Origin: Chitinolyticbacter meiyuanensis
GTDB taxonomy: Bacteria; Pseudomonadota; Gammaproteobacteria; Burkholderiales; Chitinibacteraceae
DNA length: 64,000 bases
Direction of reading: 5' to 3'
Assembly: GCF_008033135.1 (NCBI RefSeq)
Contig: NZ_CP041335.1
Coordinates: 2,733,925 to 2,797,924, forward strand
Of this stretch, positions 15,665-22,001 are shown piece by piece (the first letter of the stretch is position 1; each line of letters begins with the position of its first letter). The notes under the pieces are model-generated. The model was not told the DNA's origin, ran no database searches, and was given only the letters and a program-made list of their open reading frames with translations. The position numbers and the translations under genes were made by a program.

Positions 15665-16384
15665 TCAGCCCAGCGCCTTGTCGTCCGCCTGCCAGCGGCC
15701 ATGGTGCTCACGGATCAGGTGTACGGCGTCTTCCACGGTATCGACCACCACCGGGATCTGCATGTCCACCGGGCTCGCAAGGCCAGCGCCGTTGTCCACC
15801 ATATGGCGGCGCGCCCAGTCGACCATCTCGTGCCACATCTCGCCGACCAGGATCAGCGGTGTGTCGTAGAGCTTGCGTACCTGCAACAGCTGCCACACCA
15901 GCATCAGCTCCAGCGCCGTGCCGATCCCGCCCGGGGTGACGATGAAGGCATTCGAGCGCTGCACGAAGTGGTGCAGGCGGGAGAAGAAGGTCTTGTGCTC
16001 GTACGCACGGCCGACGAAATCGTTCACATGCTGTTCGAAATCGAGATCGACCCGGATGCCGACCGAGGCATCGGGATTATCCGGCGCCGCCTGGGCTGCG
16101 CCTTCGTTGGCCGCCTGCATCAGGCCCGGACCACCGCCGGTGACGATGCGGCACCCCATGGCGGCAAGCTCGGCCGCCAGGTATTTCACCGACTGATAAG
16201 CCGGCGTGTTTTCCTGGATGCGGGCGGAGCCGAAAATGGTCACATGGTAGTGCGGCGTATGTGCCGGCCGCAGGCGGGACAGGTCGTCCACCGTATCCCA
16301 TAGCTTGAGCACCGCATCGGCCACGATGCGCAGCGCTTCGTCGTCATCGACCACGCCTATGGGTTTGTTCTTGGGATTGATCAC
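15665..16384 (-). CDS. LOG family nucleotide 5'-monophosphate nucleosidase
   Basis: 239 residues from a GTG at 16384 (VINPKNKPIGVVDDDEALRI). The LOG (lysine decarboxylase-like) signatures are clear: 'CRIVTGGGPGLMQAANEGA' and 'AFIVTPGGIGTALELMLVWQ' with the PGGxGTxxE catalytic motif. Proteins of this type cleave the ribose phosphate from purine or pyrimidine monophosphates, or from cytokinin riboside phosphates. The larger size and the 'TPHYHVTIFGSARIQENTPA' start of the fold match the bacterial PpnN-like/LOG group rather than plant LOGs. An ATG further upstream (16504) would add an unlikely arginine-rich leader. It is divergent from the cellulase gene. Confidence 0.85.
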   Translation of the reverse strand: MINPKNKPIGVVDDDEALRIVADAVLKLWDTVDDLSRLRPAHTPHYHVTIFGSARIQENTPAYQSVKYLAAELAAMGCRIVTGGGPGLMQAANEGAAQAAPDNPDASVGIRVDLDFEQHVNDFVGRAYEHKTFFSRLHHFVQRSNAFIVTPGGIGTALELMLVWQLLQVRKLYDTPLILVGEMWHEMVDWARRHMVDNGAGLASPVDMQIPVVVDTVEDAVHLIREHHGRWQADDKALG

Positions 16385-16729
16385 GGTCGTTCTCGTCGAG
16401 CGGGAAAAGGCGTGAGGGTAGCGGCGTGCGCCGCCCAAGTCCAACGGTCGCAGCGCGCCCCGCTTGGCGGCAGATGCGCCAGACCACATGGCGCAATGGC
16501 GCAAACCGCGACGTCATCCGTGAAATGCGCCACCTGGGAAATGGCACACATCCCGTTGATTCAAATGAATATTCAGGCAAAACCGTGAAACCGCGCCGCT
16601 ATCCATATAGGCAAGCGCCTGCGCGGCACCGATGATGAGCGCCATGGCAAAAAGACGGCAACCGTTTGCGCAATCCCGATCCAGCCGCATTGCCATGCCA
16701 ACCCGAACATTCGGATGGAGGAGACCCCC
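16385..16729. other. Intergenic region between the LOG gene and the GH5 cellulase
   Basis: 345 bp with no convincing gene. The first 170 bp are GC-rich and featureless. From about 16550 the DNA turns AT-richer, with a 9-of-10 FNR-box match at 16556-16569, the AT-rich stretch ATGAATATTC and a TATCCATATAGG segment near 16600-16612 that could hold a -10. This is the likely promoter region of the cellulase gene, whose ribosome site GGAGGAGA is at about 16716-16723. Confidence 0.6.
16556..16569 (+). promoter_or_regulatory. Weak candidate FNR/ANR box upstream of the cellulase gene
   Basis: TTGATTCAAATGAA matches 9 of 10 positions of TTGAT-N4-ATCAA; the mismatch is in the second half-site (ATGAA). 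It is 160 bp before the cellulase ATG. It is weaker than the other candidates because the mismatch replaces the conserved central C. Confidence 0.28.
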
Positions 16730-18304
16730 ATGAAGCAGTTCAACCGGGCCATCAAGCCCATCGCCGCGATCCTGGCCGGCTGCACGCTGCTGGCCAGCGC
16801 GGCCTTCGCGGCCCCTGCCTGGCAGGAAGGCAGCACCTACAGCAGTGGCACCGTGGTGACCTACAACGGCAACGACTACCGTGCGCTGGTCACCCACACC
16901 GCCTACGTCGGCGCCAACTGGAATCCGGCCTCGACCCCGACGCTGTGGACACTGGTCGGCCCCGCCACCGGCGAACCCACGCCAACGGCTGTGCCGGCCA
17001 CGCCGACACCACGACCGGCCACGCCGACGCCGCAAGCTGCAACCCCCACGCCACGCCCGGCAACACCGACACCGCAAGCCGCCACACCGACCCCTGCCCC
17101 CGCCAGCTGCTATGCCGCCTGGAACGCCGGGAGCGTGTATACCGGCGGCCAGCGCGTAACCCACCTGGGCGTGAACTACGAAGCGCGCTGGTGGACGCAA
17201 GGCGACAACCCGGCCCAATCCGGCGACTGGGGCGTATGGAAGCAGATCAGCCAATGCGGCTCGACCACGCCGGTTCCGGCCACGCCGACACCGCGGCCTG
17301 CCACCCCGACGCCGCAAACCGCCACACCGACCCCGGTACCGGCCACGCCCACGCCGGTAACCCCGGCCCCGAGCGGCACGCCGACCGAACGCAATGGCCA
17401 GCTCAAGGTCTGCGCCAACAACCTCAACCTGTGCAATGAGCGCAACGAAGCGGTGCAGCTGCGCGGCATGAGCACCCACGGCATCCAGTGGTATGGCTGG
17501 GGCAACTGCCTCACCACCGGCTCGCTCGACGCGCTGGCCAACGACTGGAAGGCCGACGTGCTGCGCATCTCGCTGTACGTGCAGGAAGGCGGCTACGAGA
17601 GCAACCCGGACGGCTACACCGCCCAAGTGGAGCGCCTGATCGACGAAGCCACCCGCCGCGGCATGTATGCGCTCGTCGATTGGCACCAGCTCGATCCGGG
17701 TGATCCCAACTACAACCTGGAACGCGCCAAGACCTTCTTCACCCGGATTGCCACCAAGTACGGCAACCAGAAGAACATCATCTACGACGTGGCCAACGAG
17801 CCGAACAACGTGAGCTGGACCAAGATCCGCGAGTATGGCGAAAAGATCATCCCGGTGATCCGCGCCATCGATCCGGATTCGCTGGTGCTGATCGGCACAC
17901 ACGGTTGGGGCTCGTTCGGCGTCTCGGATGGCCGCTCGGTCGACGACATCATCAACGACCCGGTGCGCTATTCCAACGTGATGTACACCTTCCACTTCTA
18001 CGCGGCCTCGCACGGGGATCAATACCTGAACGAGCTGAAGAAGGGCGCCGCGCGGCTGCCGGTGTTCATCACCGAGTGGGGCTCACAGACCGCCAGCGGC
18101 GACGGCACCAACAACTTCACCATGACCCAGAAATACCTGGACTTCCTGGCGGAGAAGAAGATCAGCTGGACCAACTGGAACTACTCGGACGACTTCCGCT
18201 CCGGCGCGGTGTGGAAGACCGGTACCTGCTCCAGCGGCAACTGGGCGGCCTCCAGCCTCAAGCCAGCCGGCGAGTTCGTGCGCAACGCCATCCGTAATCG
18301 CTGA
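16730..18304 (+). CDS. Secreted GH5 endoglucanase with two CBM5/12-type modules
   Basis: 524 residues. Signal peptide to about A28, then a first CBM5/12-like module (29-73: 'AWQEGSTYSSGTVVTYNG', 'YVGANWNP..TPTLW'), a Pro-Thr linker (80-126), a second module (127-177: 'AAWNAGSVYTGGQRVTHLG', 'WWTQGDNPAQSGDWGVWK'), another Pro-Thr linker, and a GH5 domain from about 219. Catalytic residues are E357 in 'YDVANEPNN' (acid/base) and E449 in 'VFITEWGSQ' (nucleophile); 'LRGMSTHGIQWYG' is the usual GH5 opening, close to subfamily 2. It should cut internal beta-1,4-glucan bonds outside the cell. Start ATG 16730 follows GGAGGAGA. A strong hairpin follows the gene. Confidence 0.94.
   Translation: MKQFNRAIKPIAAILAGCTLLASAAFAAPAWQEGSTYSSGTVVTYNGNDYRALVTHTAYVGANWNPASTPTLWTLVGPATGEPTPTAVPATPTPRPATPTPQAATPTPRPATPTPQAATPTPAPASCYAAWNAGSVYTGGQRVTHLGVNYEARWWTQGDNPAQSGDWGVWKQISQCGSTTPVPATPTPRPATPTPQTATPTPVPATPTPVTPAPSGTPTERNGQLKVCANNLNLCNERNEAVQLRGMSTHGIQWYGWGNCLTTGSLDALANDWKADVLRISLYVQEGGYESNPDGYTAQVERLIDEATRRGMYALVDWHQLDPGDPNYNLERAKTFFTRIATKYGNQKNIIYDVANEPNNVSWTKIREYGEKIIPVIRAIDPDSLVLIGTHGWGSFGVSDGRSVDDIINDPVRYSNVMYTFHFYAASHGDQYLNELKKGAARLPVFITEWGSQTASGDGTNNFTMTQKYLDFLAEKKISWTNWNYSDDFRSGAVWKTGTCSSGNWAASSLKPAGEFVRNAIRNR
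16973..17107 (+). repeat. Pro-Thr linker-encoding tandem repeat (cellulase, linker 1)
   Basis: Codons for repeated ATPTPRP/ATPTPQA units give a direct DNA repeat of about 21 bp (for example GCCACGCCGACACCACGACC). It is a flexible inter-module linker, not a CRISPR. Such repeats are prone to length change by slippage. Confidence 0.85.
17261..17380 (+). repeat. Pro-Thr linker-encoding tandem repeat (cellulase, linker 2)
   Basis: Second run of PATPTPRPATPTPQT-type units between the second binding module and the GH5 domain. The units are nearly identical at the DNA level to linker 1, which would allow recombination that deletes or duplicates the second module. Confidence 0.85.
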
Positions 18305-18321
18305 TCGCGGTCACGGTAGAT

Positions 18322-18351
18322 CACAAACGGGGCCGACCAGCCCCGTTTGTG
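18322..18351. terminator. Hairpin after the cellulase gene
   Basis: A perfect 12-bp stem, CACAAACGGGGC (18322-18333) with GCCCCGTTTGTG (18340-18351), around the loop CGACCA. The following T-run is poor (CTTGCCCCC), so termination may be only partly intrinsic. The hairpin separates the cellulase from the tRNA-Leu gene about 60 bp further on. Confidence 0.7.
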
Positions 18352-18410
18352 CTTGCCCCCGATCCACCGTGGCGCAGTCGCGGCCGATCTGGCAGAATGC
18401 GCCGCTTGGA

Positions 18411-18723
18411 GCGCCCGTGGCGAAATTGGTAGACGCAAGGGACTTATGTGATTTGAGCACCGGGATGGCGAAAGCGCCCGCGTGAATGGCGTCAAATTCA
18501 GCGAACCCCCTGCCCCACGGCGAGGCAACGCTGAGCGAAGCCCGAGCCCAGAGCTCGGGAACGTGCAGAGACTTGACGGCGCCGACCTACAGCCTGGCCA
18601 CCGCCAGTGCCATGGTCAAGGCAAAGTCCAGACCACAAACACCGCCCGGTGGCGGCGAAAGCCGAAGTGGTAAGAAAATCCCTCGACATTGTCGTGCCGG
18701 TTCGACCCCGGCCGGGCGCACCA
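18411..18723 (+). tRNA. tRNA-Leu(UAA), split by a group I intron
   Basis: Exon 1 is 18411-18445 and exon 2 is 18675-18723. Acceptor arms GCGCCCG and CGGGCGC pair fully, with encoded ACCA at the end. The D-arm contains AAATTGGTAGAC, typical of tRNA-Leu. Joining the exons gives anticodon stem AGGGA/TCCCT with the 7-nt loop CTTAAAA, so the anticodon is TAA. A class II variable arm (TCGACATTGTCG) and T-arm GCCGG-TTCGACC-CCGGC follow. The intron sits between U34 and A35, the same position as the classical tRNA-Leu(UAA) intron of cyanobacteria and plastids. A CAGAAT at 18393-18398 may be part of its promoter, and a TTTTT follows the CCA. Confidence 0.96.
18446..18674 (+). ncRNA. Group I self-splicing intron (IC3-like) in tRNA-Leu(UAA)
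   Basis: 229 nt, with no room for a homing endonuclease. The 5' exon ends in U and the intron ends in G (18674), as group I splicing needs. P1 forms between exon CUU and intron GAG in 'GATTTGAGC', as in the Anabaena tRNA-Leu intron. Core elements: P4 TCAGCG (18498-18503) with CGCTGA (18529-18534); P3 GGCGTC with GACGGCGCC; P6a CCCGAGC/GCTCGGG; the guanosine-binding P7 CAGAGACTTGACGGC (18566-18580) with AAGTCCAG (18624-18631); a P9 hairpin GGCGAAAGCC. The core resembles the Azoarcus tRNA-Ile intron (GTCAAATTC, GCAACGC, AGAGACT.GACGG, AGTCCAG). It should remove itself from the pre-tRNA without protein. Confidence 0.95.
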
Positions 18724-18989
18724 CCCCCCCCTTTTTCTCGCAGCCAACCGTACGTTGCACTTGCAATACGACGGAACCCAGCGACCCTCCTGTTCGGCCT
18801 GCTGCGATTCAGCTGCCCCCAAAATTCCGATACGCGCTCCCGTATCGCGGCCCCCTGTCCAACTTTTCAGCACCTCCTTGCGACTTCATCGCAATCCCTT
18901 CGCCATCAAAAAGCAACAAATCCGACACGGAACCGCAACGCACGCTGACTAAGCTCTGCCGATTCTTACGACAAGACAGGGAGAGACTC

Positions 18990-20822
18990 ATGAAGCTTTG
19001 GCAAATCGCGGGTGCATCGACACTGGCCGTGGCCGCGTTGACCAGCTGTGACGGGGATAGCATCGGCACCCCCTCGGTCACGCCGACCCCGGCACCAACG
19101 CCTGTACCCACACCGGTGCCGGAAGCCACACCCAAGGCCATCTCGCTGTCATTGCTCGGCCGCTTTGCCACCGGCGTGTTCGCCGAAGGCGCCTCCGAGA
19201 TCCCGGCCTTCGATGCCGCGAGCAAGCGCGCTTTCATCGTCAACGCCAAGAAGGGCGTGGTCGAGGTACTGGATCTGGCCGACCCGGCCAATCCGCTGCT
19301 GATCGGCGAGCTGAGCGCCCAGGGCATTGTTGCGGGTGCTGAAGTGAACAGCGTGGCAGTGAACAACGGCATCGTCGCGCTGGCGGTGCAGGCGCCGGTC
19401 AAGACCGACACCGGTTACGCCGCCTTCTTCCGCGCCAGCGATCTTGCCAAACTCAGCCATGTGGCGATCGGTGCGCAACCGGACATGATCACCTTCACGC
19501 CGGATGGCAAGACGGTGCTGGTTGCCAATGAGGGTGAGCCGTCGGACGACTACCAGATCGATCCTGAAGGCTCGATCAGCGTGATCGACGTGACCGATCC
19601 GACCAAGCCCACCGCCCGCACCGCCGGCTTCGCAGCCTGGAATGGCAAGGAAGCCGAGCTGCGTGCCACCGGCGTGCGCATCTACGGTCCAGGTGCCAAC
19701 ACCAGCAAGGATTTCGAGCCCGAATACATCGCGATTTCCGCCGATGGCAAGACCGCCTGGGTAACGCTGCAGGAGAACAACGCCTTCGCCAAGCTGGATA
19801 TCGCCACCGCCACGGTGACTGGCATCGTGCCGCTGGGCTACAAGGACCACGGTGTGGCCGGCAACGGCTTCGATGCCTCCGACGCCGATGGCACCGGCGG
19901 CGTGGGCAAGATCAACATCGCCCTGCATCCGGGCGTGCGTGGCCTCTACCTGCCCGATTCCATCGCCAGCTACACCGTCGGCGACAAGACCTACCTTGTG
20001 ACTGCCAACGAGGGCGATTCGCGTGCTTGGTTCAGCGATGAGACTGCCTACTTCAACGGCGACACCAGCAAGGGCTTCGTCGAGGAGTTCCGCGTGAAGC
20101 ACCTGGTGCACAAGAACGGCTTCGATCGCCGCAAGGGCGACGACCTGCCGGCGCAGCTGCGCCTCCTGGCACCGGGCGCCACGCTGAATCCGACCGTGTT
20201 CGGCTATTGCGGCGCCACGGCCACCGATCCAGGTGCCTGCGCCAGCGATGCGGAACTCGGCCGCCTGAACGTCACGTGGACCCTGGGCTACCAGACCAAC
20301 GCCGACGGCACCCCCAAGCTCAATGGCGCCGGCAAGCTGGTCTACGATGCGCTCTATGCCTTCGGTGGTCGGTCGTTCTCGATCTGGGATGAAACCGGCA
20401 AGCTGGTGTGGGATTCGGGCGATGCCTTCGAGCAGAAGCTCGCCACGCTGATCCCGGCTCACTTCAATACCGACCACGAAGCGACCGGGTTCGACGACCG
20501 CAGTGACAACAAGGGCCCGGAACCGGAAGGCGTGGCCATCGGCAGGATCGGCAACAAGACCTTCGCCTTCATCGGACTGGAGCGTATCGGTGGCGTGATG
20601 GCCTACGACGTGACCGATCCGAAGGCTCCCGTGTTCATGCACTACTTCAACAGCCGCAACTTCGCTGCCACCGACAACACCAAGCCCGAAGCCGGCGATC
20701 TCGGCCCCGAAGGCCTGGTGTTCGTGCCAGCCGCCAAGTCGCCCAATGGCAAGCCGTTGCTGATCGTGGGCCACGAAGTGAGCGGCACCACCGCGGTCTA
20801 CCAGATCGATCAGCAGTTCTGA
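18990..20822 (+). CDS. Choice-of-anchor I family lipoprotein
   Basis: 610 residues. The N-terminus is a lipoprotein signal with the lipobox LTSC (cysteine at about residue 18), then a Pro-Thr linker 'SVTPTPAPTPVPTPVPEATP', then a large beta-propeller-like domain. Recognisable blocks are 'SEIPAFDAASKRAFIVNAKK', 'GVVEVLDLADPANPLLIG', 'FTPDGKTVLVANEGEPSDDY', 'DPEGSISVIDVTDP', 'VTANEGDSRAW', 'GPEPEGVAIGRIGNKTFAFI' and 'LGPEGLVFVPA', all typical of the choice-of-anchor I proteins often misnamed alkaline phosphatases. The role is unknown, on the outer membrane or cell surface. The ATG at 18990 follows AGGGAGAGA; the open frame continuing upstream runs through the tRNA and intron and is not coding. 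Confidence 0.88.
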   Translation: MKLWQIAGASTLAVAALTSCDGDSIGTPSVTPTPAPTPVPTPVPEATPKAISLSLLGRFATGVFAEGASEIPAFDAASKRAFIVNAKKGVVEVLDLADPANPLLIGELSAQGIVAGAEVNSVAVNNGIVALAVQAPVKTDTGYAAFFRASDLAKLSHVAIGAQPDMITFTPDGKTVLVANEGEPSDDYQIDPEGSISVIDVTDPTKPTARTAGFAAWNGKEAELRATGVRIYGPGANTSKDFEPEYIAISADGKTAWVTLQENNAFAKLDIATATVTGIVPLGYKDHGVAGNGFDASDADGTGGVGKINIALHPGVRGLYLPDSIASYTVGDKTYLVTANEGDSRAWFSDETAYFNGDTSKGFVEEFRVKHLVHKNGFDRRKGDDLPAQLRLLAPGATLNPTVFGYCGATATDPGACASDAELGRLNVTWTLGYQTNADGTPKLNGAGKLVYDALYAFGGRSFSIWDETGKLVWDSGDAFEQKLATLIPAHFNTDHEATGFDDRSDNKGPEPEGVAIGRIGNKTFAFIGLERIGGVMAYDVTDPKAPVFMHYFNSRNFAATDNTKPEAGDLGPEGLVFVPAAKSPNGKPLLIVGHEVSGTTAVYQIDQQF

Positions 20823-20843
20823 TCTGCTACGCCACCTGAACAG

Positions 20844-20875
20844 CACGCCCCGGCACCGGGGCGTGTTTGTTTTTG
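20844..20875 (+). terminator. Rho-independent terminator after the choice-of-anchor I gene
   Basis: CACGCCCCGG (20844-20853) pairs with CCGGGGCGTG (20856-20865), realistically an 8-bp stem with a GGCACC loop, followed by TTTGTTTTTG. It is 21 bp after the stop codon. Confidence 0.88.
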
Positions 20876-20885
20876 CCGCAGGCTC

Positions 20886-21314
20886 CTAGCGCAAGCCGGA
20901 GTTGAGGAAACCTTCCACGCGCCGCAGCCGGCCATCGCTGGCAAAGGAGATGGCATCGACGCCATAGAACAGCGGATCGCCCTGGGCGCTGACGATTTTC
21001 CATTCGAACAGCGCGGCATTGCCGGCCTGGCGCAGATACCCGACCATTTCGCCGCGCAGGTCCGGGTATTGCGCCTGCAGACCGGCGATCACGCCGGCCA
21101 GCTCCTGCCGATTGGTGGCACGCGAATAGGCATCGAGGTACTGCACATCATCGGTCACCGACTGTTCCAGCAGCTTGAGGCGCGCTTGCGGATCGGCCTC
21201 CTGCCAGGCGCGTACGTACTGCGCCACGGTGGTGGCAGGGCTTGGCGCAGCATGCGCCGGGGAAAACGGGACGACAAAGGCGAAGGCAAGCAAGGCGGCA
21301 AGGGACTTGGGCAT
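20886..21314 (-). CDS. Exported NTF2/SnoaL-like protein
   Basis: 142 residues. The signal peptide (MPKSLAALLAFAFVVPFSPAHA) directs it to the periplasm. The mature part has the SnoaL/NTF2-like pattern of a small alpha-beta cone: 'TTVAQYVRAWQEADPQARLKLLEQSVTDD' split over helix and loop, 'VQYLDAYSRATNRQELAGVI', 'FEWKIVSAQGDPLFYGVDAI' and 'FASDGRLRRVEGFL'. Such folds hold small hydrophobic ligands or act as isomerases. Ligand unknown. It is divergent from a TetR regulator, with repeated operator-like sites between them, so it is a likely regulator target. Start fixed by the signal peptide; AGGAG precedes the ATG. Confidence 0.8.
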   Translation of the reverse strand: MPKSLAALLAFAFVVPFSPAHAAPSPATTVAQYVRAWQEADPQARLKLLEQSVTDDVQYLDAYSRATNRQELAGVIAGLQAQYPDLRGEMVGYLRQAGNAALFEWKIVSAQGDPLFYGVDAISFASDGRLRRVEGFLNSGLR

Positions 21315-21328
21315 GGCGAACTCCTGGC

Positions 21329-21368
21329 TCGTTAGGTGGACGATCAATTCTGTACCGATCGTTAGGTA
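21329..21368. promoter_or_regulatory. Candidate TetR operators between the NTF2-like and tetR genes
   Basis: The 9-mer TCGTTAGGT occurs at 21329-21337 and 21359-21367, exactly 30 bp apart (about three helical turns). The second copy is part of the imperfect palindrome TACCGATCGTTAGGTA (21353-21368). The first copy lies over the NTF2-like leader. The spacing fits two TetR dimers on one DNA face. A TACAAT near 21400-21405 may be the tetR -10. Confidence 0.5.
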
Positions 21369-21440
21369 AAGATTGCCGGTCCAGCCAAGCCCCGTCAAGT
21401 ACAATGCCGCTGTGCAAACAGCCAGCGGCCGGGAGGGCAC

Positions 21441-22001
21441 GTGAGCAAGCAACGTGAAGCGCTGATCGACACCCTGCGCGATGTGTTCCACCGATACGGT
21501 TACGACGGCGCCACGCTCAGCCGTGTGGCCGAAGCCACCGGCTTGGGCAAGGGCAGCCTGTATCACCACTTTCCGGGCGGCAAGACGGAAATGGCGGTCG
21601 CCGTGCTCCAGGCCGAAGGCGAGTGGTTCCATGCGGCGCTTGCCGCGCTTCAAGCACCGGGCGACCCGGCTGGGCGGCTTGCGGCCTTCGCCGAGCAGCT
21701 GCGGCTCAACGACCGGCAGAAGGCGCTGGCGAGCACGCTTGACGTGTACACCATGGGAGAGGCGCGCGCGCAGTTCGGCGCGGAGATGGGACTGGCCGTG
21801 CAGCAGTGGCAGCAGGCACTGCAGATGGTGATGACCGACGCCGGCCTACCGGACGCGCTGGCGAGCGAGCGGGCCGCCGAGACCATCGCCTTGCTGGAGG
21901 GCGTGCGGCTGATGTGCCGGTGCCTCGACGACTGGCAGCGCTACGACGCACTGCTCAACGCCCTGCCGCAACGGCTGCTGGCGCCGGCTAGCCGGACGTG
22001 A
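21441..22001 (+). CDS. TetR/AcrR family regulator (LmrA/YxaF type)
   Basis: 186 residues from a GTG preceded by a GGGAGGG ribosome site. The N-terminal helix-turn-helix domain reads 'REALIDTLRDVFHRYGYDGA', 'TLSRVAEATGLGKGSLYHHF' then 'PGGKTEMAVAVL', typical of TetR repressors. The C-terminal ligand domain with 'QWQQALQMVMTDAGLPDALA' and 'AETIALLEGVRLMCRCLDDW' looks like the LmrA/YxaF C-terminal family. It probably represses itself and the divergent NTF2-like gene. Its 3' end overlaps recD by 14 bp tail to tail, so antisense effects on the recBCD mRNA end are possible. Confidence 0.88.
   Translation: MSKQREALIDTLRDVFHRYGYDGATLSRVAEATGLGKGSLYHHFPGGKTEMAVAVLQAEGEWFHAALAALQAPGDPAGRLAAFAEQLRLNDRQKALASTLDVYTMGEARAQFGAEMGLAVQQWQQALQMVMTDAGLPDALASERAAETIALLEGVRLMCRCLDDWQRYDALLNALPQRLLAPASRT

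Noticed and set aside
16973..17380. Regular repeats that could suggest a CRISPR array
   Set aside because: The repeats are in frame and encode Pro-Thr linkers between binding modules; there are no unique spacers and no cas genes.
18411..18723. Genomic island inserted at a tRNA gene
   Set aside because: No integrase, no duplicated tRNA 3' end and no composition break were seen around it. The interruption is the intron itself.
18990..20822. Alkaline phosphatase or PhoX-type enzyme
   Set aside because: Choice-of-anchor I proteins are often given this name by transfer, but no phosphatase active-site motif was found and no Pho box was seen upstream.
20844..21440. RNA element (riboswitch) in the NTF2-like/tetR region
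   Set aside because: The only conserved-looking signals are a terminator and protein-operator-like repeats; no riboswitch consensus was recognised.
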